Shown here: in pieces, positions 25,926 through 34,672 of the stretch | How the letters are laid out: every line of letters begins with the position of its first letter | Numbering within the stretch: the first letter of the stretch is position 1 | Assembly: GCA_034168985.1 (NCBI GenBank) | Contig: JAXFJE010000023.1 | Location: 19,182-83,181 of the forward strand | Reading direction: 5' to 3' | Source of the DNA: JALEVB01 sp022768265 | Lineage (GTDB): Bacteria; Bacillota_I; Bacilli_A; Erysipelotrichales; Erysipelotrichaceae | Length of the DNA stretch: 64,000 bases | The notes under the pieces: generated by a model | The model's database searches: none | Told to the model about the DNA's origin: nothing | What the model saw: only the letters and a program-made list of their open reading frames with translations | Made by a program: the position numbers and the translations under genes

Positions 25926-25959
25926 ACTATATGTTAGCATTAGCTAACCGTTATGTCAA
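25911..25959 (-). promoter_or_regulatory. Consensus promoter overlapped by a perfect 17-bp palindrome
   Basis: On the minus strand TTGACA (25959-25954), 17 bases and TAACAT (25936-25931), with TG one base before the -10. A perfect inverted repeat GGTTAGCTAATGCTAAC (25911-25927) / complement (25933-25949) with a 5-base centre spans the spacer, the -10 and the start point. Each arm is itself a site GTTAGC-N4-GCTAAC, so it may be a double operator; TTAGC/GCTAA resembles MarR/SlyA-type sites. Confidence 0.7.
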
Positions 25960-25982
25960 CCCTTTTTATCGTAAAAACTAAA

Positions 25983-26020
25983 AAAAGTATAGTTTAATTA
26001 GCAATTTGAACTATACTTTT
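25983..26020 (-). terminator. Terminator of the rfbA-glf operon
   Basis: A 12-bp stem AAAAGTATAGTT (25983-25994) / AACTATACTTTT (26009-26020). On the minus strand it ends in a T tract, ten bases after the glf stop. Confidence 0.85.
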
Positions 26021-26029
26021 TAATTATGT

Positions 26030-27193
26030 CTATTTAGTTTTTATCATTTCAAACAAGTCTAACGCCTTTTCTACAATAGCATCCATATTATAGTACTTAT
26101 ACTCAGCCAAACGACCTAATAGGTATAAGTTATCAATGCCTGCTAATAAATCGCAGTATTTTTCATACTTGCTTTGATTATCTTCTGTAAAGATTGGATA
26201 ATAAGGAATATTTCCTTCTTTAGCATGACGATCATAAGCTAATGGATATTCAACCGCGATCGTCGTTTTATCTTCAGGATAACTTTCCATCATTAGCTTA
26301 TATTCAGTAATACGCGTAAATCCATTAACTTCTTGAGGAGTAGGGTAATTGATGGTCGTAGCTTGTTGATATTGGCCTTTATGGCTTTGAACATCAAAAC
26401 GTAAAGAACGATATGGTAGATCACCCAAGCGATAATCTAATAATTCATCCACAGCGCCGGTATATACGACGATACCTTTAAATTCGCTGCCTTCAAAATA
26501 TATCTTTTTATTTTCCACATCCACTTGTAAGACATCACAAGCTTTGGTTGCTAATCTAACTTCCACTCCTGCCAACATCTTTTCAAAGATCTTGGTATAA
26601 CCTTCCTTGGGCATGATTTGATATTTATCTGCAAAGTAGCGATCATCATAGCTGACATTAACTGGTACGCGATTAGTTACTTCTGGATCGATTTGTTCTA
26701 CTGTCAAGCCCCATTGTTTCATCGTATAGTATTTAAATACATGTTCATAGATATAATCCGCTAATTCACCAACATTAGGATCACTATTTTTTCTAAGTTC
26801 TAGGATTGGCACCTTTTTATCCATTCCATAACTATCGACCAAGACCTTTTTCAAGCTTTCCGCTTTTTTAGCATCAAAAGAATCTTCAATCGAACGTAAG
26901 TTAAACGGAATTGGTACGATATGACCATTTACGTTACCTAATACACGGTGTACATAGGGATACCATTGAGTAAAAGCACTTAGATAGTCAACTACTTTTT
27001 GACTATTGGTATGAAAGATATGTGGACCATATTCATGACGATTAACGCCATTTTCATCGATATAGTCATACATATTACCACCTATATGTTTACGTGATTC
27101 AATCACCAATACTTTTTTACCATCTGCATGAAATTTTTGGGCAATTACGCTGCCCGCAAACCCAGCGCCAACAACGATTACATCATAATTCAT
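26030..27193 (-). CDS. glf: UDP-galactopyranose mutase family protein
   Basis: 387 residues. The FAD-binding GAGFAG is at residues 9-14, then IGGNMYDY and GPHIFHT, typical of Glf. Glf converts UDP-galactopyranose to UDP-galactofuranose in the cytoplasm. Because the three preceding genes make dTDP-sugars and rfbC/rfbD are absent, an alternative is the related mutase Fcf2, which makes dTDP-fucofuranose. It lies 16 bases after rfbB and is last in its operon. Confidence 0.9.
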   Translation of the reverse strand: MNYDVIVVGAGFAGSVIAQKFHADGKKVLVIESRKHIGGNMYDYIDENGVNRHEYGPHIFHTNSQKVVDYLSAFTQWYPYVHRVLGNVNGHIVPIPFNLRSIEDSFDAKKAESLKKVLVDSYGMDKKVPILELRKNSDPNVGELADYIYEHVFKYYTMKQWGLTVEQIDPEVTNRVPVNVSYDDRYFADKYQIMPKEGYTKIFEKMLAGVEVRLATKACDVLQVDVENKKIYFEGSEFKGIVVYTGAVDELLDYRLGDLPYRSLRFDVQSHKGQYQQATTINYPTPQEVNGFTRITEYKLMMESYPEDKTTIAVEYPLAYDRHAKEGNIPYYPIFTEDNQSKYEKYCDLLAGIDNLYLLGRLAEYKYYNMDAIVEKALDLFEMIKTK

Positions 27194-27209
27194 CTTTTAC
27201 TTCCTTCCA

Positions 27210-28232
27210 CTACTGACGATCTTTATACATCTTGGCATAATATGCTTGATATTCACCACTGATGATATTTTCCCACCAAGTTTTATTGTTTAAATACCAT
27301 TCGATCGTTTGCTTGATTCCTGTATCAAAATTATATACTGGCTTCCAGCCTAATTCTGTTTCGATCTTAGTTGGATCGATAGCGTAACGTAGATCATGAC
27401 CTGGACGATCTGTTACAAAATGAATCAAACTTTCAGGTTTATTCAATTGTTTTAAGATAGTTTTAACTACTTCTAAGTTTGTACGTTCGTTATGACCACC
27501 GATGTTATATACTTCACCTTCCCTACCTTGGCGAATCACTAGGTCGATTGCCGTACAATGATCATATACATGTAACCAGTCACGAACATTTTCCCCTTTG
27601 CCATATACTGGCAAACTTTCTTCAGCTAAAGCTCTACTGATCATCAAAGGAATTAACTTTTCTGGAAAATGGTATGGTCCATAGTTATTTGAACAACGGC
27701 TAATGGTTACTGGCAATTTAAAGGTACGATGATATGCCAAAACCAATAAATCAGCACTAGCCTTCGATGCACTATATGGGCTTGAGGTATGCAATGGTGT
27801 ATTTTCGGTAAACATCAAATCTTTACGATCTAATGGTAGATCGCCATATACTTCATCGGTAGAAACTTGATGATATCTTTTTACCCCATACTTCAAAGAA
27901 GCATCCAATAACACTTGTACGCCCATGACATTGGTTTCCACAAAAACCCCAGGATCTTCAATGCTGCGATCAACATGGCTTTCTGCCGCAAAGTTAACTA
28001 CGACATCAAATTGTTCTTTTGCAAATAAATTATAAATAAAACTACGATCGCGGATATCACCTTTGACAAATGTAAAATTAGGCTTGTCCATGATTGGCGC
28101 TAGTGTTTCTAAGTTTCCTGCATAAGTTAATGCATCCAAAACCACGATCTCATCTTGAGGGTAAGTTGTGGTCATATAATGAGCAAAGTTACCACCGATA
28201 AACCCTGCTCCTCCAGTTACTAATATCTTCAT
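27210..28232 (-). CDS. rfbB: dTDP-glucose 4,6-dehydratase
   Basis: 340 residues, extended short-chain dehydrogenase fold. NAD-binding GGAGFIGG is at residues 7-14, the active-site STDEVYG at 124-130 and the catalytic YSASK at 153-157. It makes dTDP-4-keto-6-deoxyglucose from the product of RfbA. Its ATG overlaps the preceding SDR stop by four bases. Confidence 0.95.
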   Translation of the reverse strand: MKILVTGGAGFIGGNFAHYMTTTYPQDEIVVLDALTYAGNLETLAPIMDKPNFTFVKGDIRDRSFIYNLFAKEQFDVVVNFAAESHVDRSIEDPGVFVETNVMGVQVLLDASLKYGVKRYHQVSTDEVYGDLPLDRKDLMFTENTPLHTSSPYSASKASADLLVLAYHRTFKLPVTISRCSNNYGPYHFPEKLIPLMISRALAEESLPVYGKGENVRDWLHVYDHCTAIDLVIRQGREGEVYNIGGHNERTNLEVVKTILKQLNKPESLIHFVTDRPGHDLRYAIDPTKIETELGWKPVYNFDTGIKQTIEWYLNNKTWWENIISGEYQAYYAKMYKDRQ

Positions 28233-29116
28233 TCTCTGCCTCTTTCTATTCTCTTGGTTTCAAGTTTGATGCCTTCTTCTAAACTTATCTTATTTTCATG
28301 ATCGATCAAACTTTGTAATTTACTAATATCTAAAACAATACTTTTTACTGCTGTTTCATCTTTTTCTACTTCATTGATGATAACCGTTTTATCGCAGGCC
28401 TTTTCCACCGCGGCAATTACTTCTTGCAAAGAAGTAGCTACCCCCGAACCAACATTTAAGATCTCATTATTGATATCCTGTGCAATTAATTTATCTAAGA
28501 TATCAACAAAATCATCAATGTAAAAATAATCGCGTACGCTATCTTTTTCCACATACATATCAAAAGCTTCTTCATCAAGTGCTTTATTGATCAAAATAGG
28601 AATAACTCCTTGCCCATTGGTAACTTGGAAGCCCCCAAATGGATTAGAAGGTCTTAAGATCAAATAATCAATTCCGCTATCTGCGATCAATTCTTCTAAC
28701 ATTTTCTTACTTTTGCCATAAAGACTTTTAGGATTTAACACATGATCTTCTTTGATAGGTTCATCGCTATCGCCATAGATCGTTCCTCCACTGCTTAAGA
28801 AAATATATCGTTTGACTCCCTTAGCTTTTAAGACATCTAATAATCCTTGATATTTATTCTTTAAATTTTTCAATAATCTATCCGGATCATCGCTAGTTGT
28901 ACGATTACCTACTAAACTTACCGTATCGATTACGATCGCATCTTTTAAGTCCTGATTTATCATCGTTCCCATATCAAAGACATCTGCATAGCGAAACCAT
29001 GGCGTATGGCTGACATACGGACTATCAATTCCTAAAACTGCTACATCATATTTATCAATCAAGCCTTTGCTTAGATTGTAACCTAAATATCCGCAACCTA
29101 TAAATATAACCTTCAC
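28229..29116 (-). CDS. NAD(P)-dependent SDR, probable dTDP-hexulose reductase or epimerase
   Basis: 295 residues. The Rossmann motif is GCGYLG (residues 7-12) and the catalytic pair is Y133-G-K-S-K137. Extended SDR of the epimerase/dehydratase family. Placed between rfbA and rfbB, it probably acts on dTDP-4-keto-6-deoxyglucose. The sequence is not RfbD-like at the start, and no rfbC is in the window, so a 4-ketoreductase giving dTDP-fucose is as likely as a rhamnose route. It starts with GTG in a TAGTG overlap with the rfbA stop, preceded by AAGGTGG. Confidence 0.75.
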   Translation of the reverse strand: MKVIFIGCGYLGYNLSKGLIDKYDVAVLGIDSPYVSHTPWFRYADVFDMGTMINQDLKDAIVIDTVSLVGNRTTSDDPDRLLKNLKNKYQGLLDVLKAKGVKRYIFLSSGGTIYGDSDEPIKEDHVLNPKSLYGKSKKMLEELIADSGIDYLILRPSNPFGGFQVTNGQGVIPILINKALDEEAFDMYVEKDSVRDYFYIDDFVDILDKLIAQDINNEILNVGSGVATSLQEVIAAVEKACDKTVIINEVEKDETAVKSIVLDISKLQSLIDHENKISLEEGIKLETKRIERGRE

Positions 29117-30015
29117 TATTTACCACCTTTATTATATGTTGTTTGTACCGCGCCGCTGGCAACTCTTCTTAAGTGTTCACCATATGGGCTTTTGCCATAA
29201 GTTTCAGCAGCTTTTAACATTGCTTGTTCATCGATCCACCCGTTATAATATGCTATTTCTTCAGGCACACTTATCTTGATTCCTTGCACATCTTCGATGA
29301 TCTTGACATAATTGCTAGCTTGCGCCAATGATTCTACTGTTCCTGTATCTAACCAAGTAAAACCACGACCCAACAACTCACAATCTAATTCACCTTTTTC
29401 TAGATAAATCTTATTTAGATCAGTAATTTCATATTCTCCACGAGCACTTGGTTGCAATTGTTTAGCATACTCTACGACCCGATTATCATAGAAATATAAA
29501 CCTACCACAGCATAATTACTTTTTGGTTGAGCCGGTTTTTCTTCTAAAGACAAAACCTTTCCTGTATCATCAAACTCAACAACCCCAAAGCGTTCTGGAT
29601 CGTTTACATGTATGCCAAACACCGTAGCTCTGCCTTTATTATTGGCAGCTTTACGCAAGGTCGTACCAAACTTATGACCATAGAAAATATTATCACCTAA
29701 GACCAAACAAACATCATCGTTACCGATAAATTCTTCTCCAATTACAAATGCTTGAGCTAATCCATTAGGCGTTTCTTGAACTTTGTAAGAAAAACTCACA
29801 CCGAATTGACTGCCATCACCTAATAATCTTTCAAAGTTAGGAAGATCTTGTGGTGTACTAATGATCAATATTTCTTTGATTCCCGCCAACATCAAAGTAG
29901 ACAAAGGATAATAGATCATCGGTTTGTCATATATTGGCAATAATTGTTTACTAGTTACTTTTGTTATAGGGTACAATCTTGTACCGCTTCCTCCTGCAAG
30001 AATAATACCTTTCAT
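29116..30015 (-). CDS. rfbA: Glucose-1-phosphate thymidylyltransferase
   Basis: 299 residues. The nucleotidyltransferase signature GGSGTRL is at residues 8-14, with KQLLPIYDKPMIYYPL following. It makes dTDP-glucose from dTTP and glucose-1-phosphate. It is first in the rfbA-SDR-rfbB-glf operon. An extended -10 (TGT TACAAT, 30054-30046 on the minus strand) lies directly after the terminator of the upstream LCP gene. Confidence 0.96.
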   Translation of the reverse strand: MKGIILAGGSGTRLYPITKVTSKQLLPIYDKPMIYYPLSTLMLAGIKEILIISTPQDLPNFERLLGDGSQFGVSFSYKVQETPNGLAQAFVIGEEFIGNDDVCLVLGDNIFYGHKFGTTLRKAANNKGRATVFGIHVNDPERFGVVEFDDTGKVLSLEEKPAQPKSNYAVVGLYFYDNRVVEYAKQLQPSARGEYEITDLNKIYLEKGELDCELLGRGFTWLDTGTVESLAQASNYVKIIEDVQGIKISVPEEIAYYNGWIDEQAMLKAAETYGKSPYGEHLRRVASGAVQTTYNKGGK

Positions 30016-30045
30016 ATTATATTATGCTCCTTTTTAACCTTATTT

Positions 30046-30098
30046 ATTGTAACACAAAAAAGCTGTTTACACACCGTTTGATGTGAAAACAGCTTTTA
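30046..30098 (-). terminator. LCP-gene terminator followed by the rfbA promoter
   Basis: On the minus strand AAAAGCTGTTTT... pairs with AAACAGCTTTTTT around a 15-17 nt loop (about 30055-30096). A possible promoter -10, TACAAT at 30051-30046 with TGT before it, follows immediately. Confidence 0.7.
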
Positions 30099-30099
30099 C

Positions 30100-32928
30100 T
30101 TATCGTATTACCGCTAAATTTTTAGTGATGTAATCAATTAGAGTAACTTGACGGTTATCTAATAAATTACGATAGTATCTTGTAACACTTAGTGTTTCTG
30201 TACTTGGTTTTGCTGGACATGCAACATTTCCGTCTGTTTTGCTTCCATCTGGACATGTACAAGTTCCACTATTGCCATCCCAGGTTCCGCCACTTGCTCC
30301 ACATTGTCCTGGATCTGGTTTTGGTACTGCTGGACAAGCTGTTGTTCCATCGGTTGTTGTGCCGCCTGGACATGTACAAATTCCACTATTGCCATCCCAG
30401 GTTCCGCCACTTGCTCCACATTGTCCTGGATCTGGTTTTGGCACTGTTGGACAAGCTGTTGTTCCATCAGTTGTTGTGCCACCTGGACATGTACAAGTTC
30501 CACTATTGCCATCCCAGGTTCCACCACTTGCTCCACATTGTCCTGGATCTGGTTTTGGCACTGCTGGACAAGCTGTTGTTCCATCAGTTGTTGTGCCACC
30601 TGGACATGTACAAGTTCCACTATTGCCATCCCAGGTTCCTCCACTTGCTCCACATTGTCCTGGATCTGGTTTTGGTTTTGCTGCTGCATAGCATCCTTGA
30701 TTTCCATCCCAATTAGGTTTATCTGCTGGACAGCTACAAGCACCATTATTCCATGTTCCACCAGTATCTGTACATAGTTTTTGATTAGGGTCGGTTGGCG
30801 CCGCTTCACAAATACCATTATTATCTACTGTTCCTGAAGGACAACTGTAATCACAAGTCCCTTTGACTTTATCCCATTTAAAGCCTGCTGCAACACAGCC
30901 ATTACTATCTTGATAATCAGAAGGTTTCTTCTCCGTTACAGTTGCTGCACACTTACCATCTCCATCATTATCATCAGTACCTGATGGACATGTTGCATAA
31001 CATGCGTTATTGGTTGGATCCCATTTATTACCGTTGGCAATACAATCAGTTTCATTTGTAAACGTTGATGGATCAGCCTTTGTAGCTCGACAATATTTAC
31101 CGTCTGATGTCGTGCCTTGTGGACACACGGTTACACAAGCATTAGTTGATTCATCCCAAATAAAGCCTGCACCTTGACAAGTTGCTGCATCAGCATAGTT
31201 AGATGCACTATCTTGGATACATCCCTTATTTTCAACAAATTCTCCTGCTGGACATGCACAAGCTGAGCCATTCCATGTTCCGCCCGTTTTTGTACACCAG
31301 TAAGATTGTGGCGTTTCCGATTGAATTATTTGTTCAGAATATGTTTCATTAGAAATTGTTGGAGCATAGAATTCCCAATTCGCATCCCATTTAAATGATT
31401 TAGGCGCGGTTATTTCACTATTTAAATCTAAATTTCTAGTAATTGCATTATGGTTATCTTCAATTGATCCCTCATAAGGTCTAACTATTGATAATGCAAG
31501 TTGAGCTGATTCAGACCATACACTGGAGTTATATCCTGTAACCCTTGATCCCACGATATTAAAGACGCTTTCAATGTTTTCTTGGTTATAAATACGGGAA
31601 GTTTTTTTCATTACATAGTTAAACAAATCAATAAATTGATCAACAGTAATATTCGTCGTAATATTATCCCCAGCTGCATCCAATACATTTAACAATTTAT
31701 TTAAATCACGCGTACGCATCGCAGTAGTTAAAATAGATGTGACTACTTGTTGCTGATTGGCTTGTCGTTGGAAATCCCCTGTTGCATATAAATGTCTTTC
31801 ACGTGCGAAAGCTAAAGCCTGTTCTCCGTTAACTGGTACATTTTCACCTGCTGGAATCCATACTGTATAATGTCCACGCTCATCAGAAGAATTTTGCCCT
31901 ACAAATTCATATGGGTTATTAATAACTATTCCACCTAGTGCATCAACTATATCTACTACCCCTTGGAAATTACTTTCAAAATAATAGTCAATTTCAACAT
32001 CTAATAGATTTTCAATCGTATCAATCGTACACTGAATTCCTTGAACACGTGCGTGTCCTAACTTATCGCTTGCTTGTCCAGCATAGCATGCAATTGGAAC
32101 ATAACTATCACGGGCAATCGAGGTCATCGTGATCGTCAGACTAATTGGATTAAAGGTAACTAACATATTGGCATCCGATCTGCCCTCATCAACCCCTAAA
32201 ACTAAGATTGATATTGGTTCTGATGTTATATCTTTTTCCGATTTATCTACTGAAACTGTAACCGTGTCTTTGAAAGTTTCAACTGTACTTAAACTTTCCA
32301 ACGCCTCTTCATATCCTGCTACGACCTCAAAGATCCCAACATAGTTGCTAGGCATGATTGCTGCATCTACCTCATCAGCTACTAAAGCCGTAAATAAAGA
32401 GTTCAAATCTGTATATTCGCTATAATCAACACTGGTAACAACACTTTCGATATTAGATTTACCTATATCCGTATATTTTGCCCCGGCCATTATCCCTACA
32501 GTTTTCCCATCTAACTCACTTACTGCTGTTACTCCTTGCTTTGCAACAATCGCAGCTTCTACTACTTCCTGTTGTTCTCCTGTAGTTACAATTTTGTTTA
32601 CATTTCGATTTAATTTTAAAGAAGCATATGAGCCATAACCTGAAAGTAATGAAAATACCACTACTAATATAACTGTTGTATTAAAAATACTTTTTTTACG
32701 GCTTTTAATGCTGATGATAAACAAAATATTGATTGTTAATAGTAATATTAAGATTAAGACATTAATTAAGATAAATACTAATTTACTAAAATTAGAAAAT
32801 TGCGTTAATGAAGTCATCAAAAAGATGATCCCAAGATCGATCAGTGCAATAATAACTGCTAATGCTATATTTACCGGTACGGTATTACCTGTAAATTTTT
32901 TAGAAGATGTTTTTTTCATATTTGCCAT
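30100..32928 (-). CDS. LytR-CpsA-Psr protein with solute-binding-like insert and Cys-rich repeats
   Basis: 942 residues. Three membrane helices (about residues 20-105) lead to a solute-binding-protein-like segment (about 120-220, AVSELDGKTVGIMAG), then the LCP catalytic domain (about 240-405, ILVLGVDEGRSDANM, SIARDSYV, ALAFARERH). LCP enzymes move glycopolymers from lipid carrier to peptidoglycan. The C-terminal 400 residues hold Cys-rich modules of the type C-x-GGTW-x-G-x-C-x-CP, ending in nearly four identical 39-residue copies. Start ATG 32928 is eight bases after GGAGG; the TTG at 32949 is unlikely. Confidence 0.88.
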   Translation of the reverse strand: MANMKKTSSKKFTGNTVPVNIALAVIIALIDLGIIFLMTSLTQFSNFSKLVFILINVLILILLLTINILFIISIKSRKKSIFNTTVILVVVFSLLSGYGSYASLKLNRNVNKIVTTGEQQEVVEAAIVAKQGVTAVSELDGKTVGIMAGAKYTDIGKSNIESVVTSVDYSEYTDLNSLFTALVADEVDAAIMPSNYVGIFEVVAGYEEALESLSTVETFKDTVTVSVDKSEKDITSEPISILVLGVDEGRSDANMLVTFNPISLTITMTSIARDSYVPIACYAGQASDKLGHARVQGIQCTIDTIENLLDVEIDYYFESNFQGVVDIVDALGGIVINNPYEFVGQNSSDERGHYTVWIPAGENVPVNGEQALAFARERHLYATGDFQRQANQQQVVTSILTTAMRTRDLNKLLNVLDAAGDNITTNITVDQFIDLFNYVMKKTSRIYNQENIESVFNIVGSRVTGYNSSVWSESAQLALSIVRPYEGSIEDNHNAITRNLDLNSEITAPKSFKWDANWEFYAPTISNETYSEQIIQSETPQSYWCTKTGGTWNGSACACPAGEFVENKGCIQDSASNYADAATCQGAGFIWDESTNACVTVCPQGTTSDGKYCRATKADPSTFTNETDCIANGNKWDPTNNACYATCPSGTDDNDGDGKCAATVTEKKPSDYQDSNGCVAAGFKWDKVKGTCDYSCPSGTVDNNGICEAAPTDPNQKLCTDTGGTWNNGACSCPADKPNWDGNQGCYAAAKPKPDPGQCGASGGTWDGNSGTCTCPGGTTTDGTTACPAVPKPDPGQCGASGGTWDGNSGTCTCPGGTTTDGTTACPTVPKPDPGQCGASGGTWDGNSGICTCPGGTTTDGTTACPAVPKPDPGQCGASGGTWDGNSGTCTCPDGSKTDGNVACPAKPSTETLSVTRYYRNLLDNRQVTLIDYITKNLAVIR
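30249..30681. repeat. 117-bp tandem repeat, about 3.7 copies
   Basis: The sequence ACATTGTCCTGGATCTGG recurs at 30301, 30418, 30535 and 30652, an exact 117-base period (39 codons). Copies differ by only a few bases, so expansion is recent. It encodes four Cys per copy within the LCP protein. Because 117 is a multiple of three, other frames stay open too. Confidence 0.95.
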
Positions 32929-32939
32929 AATAGCACCTC

Positions 32940-33653
32940 CTAATCCCAATTATCATAGATAGATACTATTTCATAGCGTCCATCATGATCTATAATCGTA
33001 AAATATCCTTGTTGTTGAAATTCATTAACATCTATTTTAGAAGAAGGTTTGTATGTCCATTTAGCTTCTATATAATATGCACTATATGGACGATCCCCAA
33101 TAAAATAATCAGCGGCTCTATCAACAACCGGAGTTTCAACCCTTTCTACTTCAAGCAAATTTTCACGACCATATTGATTAATATATAAGTCTAAATCTGC
33201 ATAGAATTCATAACGCATTTGGGTTTGAAACATCATGTATTTTGGCCCGTAAAGATATTGTAAGCCACCTACTTCATAGTTCCCATCTTTATTGGTCCAA
33301 GTAAAGCAATCTGCAATAAATGATTTAACCAAGAACTCTACGGCCTTCATATCATCATCGGCCTTTAATGCTTTAGTTAGTTCATTAAAGTATTCTTTTT
33401 GTAGATCTGTAGGATTATTACCTATTTCATATAAATCATTCGATAATTTACTACCTGAATCAACTTTTAAAGTTTCACCCGATGCATTAGTATTTTTTAC
33501 TGAAATATTGATGATATTAAAACCAAAAAAAGCCGTAACCGCAACGGATAAGATAATCATTGCTAAAATAATATTGTTATTTGCTTTTTTAATTTTTCGA
33601 CGTTTAGCCTTTTCTTCAGGGCTTAGCGAGACTTTTTTAACTTGCTTGCTCAT
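32940..33653 (-). CDS. Single-pass membrane protein of unknown function
   Basis: 237 residues, not recognised. A Lys/Arg-rich cytoplasmic N terminus (about 30 residues) and one membrane helix (about 28-50) precede an acidic extracytoplasmic domain rich in Tyr, Asp and Phe, ending IIDHDGRYEIVSIYDNWD. ATG 33653 follows AAGGAGG and overlaps the end of the preceding GtrB-like gene by 17 bases. It lies 11 bases before the LCP start, so it may assist ligation or attachment. That role is inference only. Confidence 0.6.
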   Translation of the reverse strand: MSKQVKKVSLSPEEKAKRRKIKKANNNIILAMIILSVAVTAFFGFNIINISVKNTNASGETLKVDSGSKLSNDLYEIGNNPTDLQKEYFNELTKALKADDDMKAVEFLVKSFIADCFTWTNKDGNYEVGGLQYLYGPKYMMFQTQMRYEFYADLDLYINQYGRENLLEVERVETPVVDRAADYFIGDRPYSAYYIEAKWTYKPSSKIDVNEFQQQGYFTIIDHDGRYEIVSIYDNWD

Positions 33654-34590
33654 ATGATCCTCCTTCTTCATAGACTTTCTTTATGATATAATTTGGTCTT
33701 TTTTTCACTTCCATATATGTTTTTGATAAATACTCACCAATTATTCCTAAGGCAAGTAATTGGATGCCACCTAAAAATAACATAATTGATACCATACTTG
33801 GCCATCCGTCTACAGGATCACCAAATATCAATGCTCTACCAACAACAAATATCAAACTGCAAAATGCAATAAACGAAATGATTATCCCCATAAAAGTAGC
33901 TATGCGTAAAGGAGCAATTGTAAATGCAATTATACCTTCAATTGCATACTTCAATAATCCCCAGAAGCTCCAGCTTGTTTCGCCAGCAACCCTTTCTACA
34001 TTTTCGTATTCTAAATATTTTGTTTTAAAACCTACCCAAACAAATAAACCTTTGGAAAAACGATGATACTCTTTTAGTGACAATATAGCATCTACTACCT
34101 GTCTTGTCATCAAACGATAATCTCTTGCGCCATCAACTATTTCTACTTCTGTAAAACGATTGATTAGTTTATAAAATTGACGTGCAAAAAAAGATCTAAT
34201 CGGTGGTTCCCCTTGTCGAGAAACTCTACGTGTTCCAACGATATCATATCCTTGATTAATTAGTTCAAACATCTTAGGCAAATACTCAGGAGGATCTTGA
34301 AGATCAGCATCCATTACTGTTATATAGTCACCTTTTGCATGTTCTAAACCCGCTAATAAAGCCCCTTCTTTACCAAAATTACGACTAAAATCAATCACCT
34401 TGATACAATCAGGATGTTGTTGCTGTAATTCAATACATTTTTGTAAAGTTGCATCTTTAGAGCCATCATTAACATAAATTATTTCATAGTCTAATTCCAT
34501 CGTTTTTAGAACTTTATCTGTTGCCGCATAAAATAATGCAACAGTCTCTTGTTCGTTATAACAGGGTACAACAATTGATAACAAGCTCAT
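33637..34590 (-). CDS. GtrB-like polyprenyl-phosphate glycosyltransferase (GT2)
   Basis: 317 residues. The GT2 domain holds VNDGSKD (residues 40-46) and the metal-binding DADLQDP (94-100). Two membrane helices follow near residues 235-300. This is the GtrB/DPM1 type that loads one sugar onto undecaprenyl phosphate for later use outside the cell. GGAGGG is seven bases before the ATG. It has a TATAAT at 34625-34620 upstream, so may start a sub-transcript with the two genes that follow. Confidence 0.85.
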   Translation of the reverse strand: MSLLSIVVPCYNEQETVALFYAATDKVLKTMELDYEIIYVNDGSKDATLQKCIELQQQHPDCIKVIDFSRNFGKEGALLAGLEHAKGDYITVMDADLQDPPEYLPKMFELINQGYDIVGTRRVSRQGEPPIRSFFARQFYKLINRFTEVEIVDGARDYRLMTRQVVDAILSLKEYHRFSKGLFVWVGFKTKYLEYENVERVAGETSWSFWGLLKYAIEGIIAFTIAPLRIATFMGIIISFIAFCSLIFVVGRALIFGDPVDGWPSMVSIMLFLGGIQLLALGIIGEYLSKTYMEVKKRPNYIIKKVYEEGGSYEQAS

Positions 34591-34619
34591 ATTTTCCCTC
34601 CGTGTATCTTTGATATTTT

Positions 34620-34625
34620 ATTATA
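34620..34625 (-). promoter_or_regulatory. Possible -10 before the GtrB-like gene
   Basis: Perfect TATAAT on the minus strand in an 82-base AT-rich gap; no convincing -35. Confidence 0.35.
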
Positions 34626-34672
34626 TATTGATTAAAAAGTAAATTTTAATATTATTTATTATTTTTTAACAA

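Noticed and set aside
30249..30681. Possible CRISPR array
   Set aside because: Copies are contiguous, 117 bases long and in frame within a gene, with no unique spacers.
30189..30818. Long open frames on both strands across the Cys-rich repeat
   Set aside because: They arise because the repeat period is a multiple of three; their products are low-complexity and have no ribosome sites.
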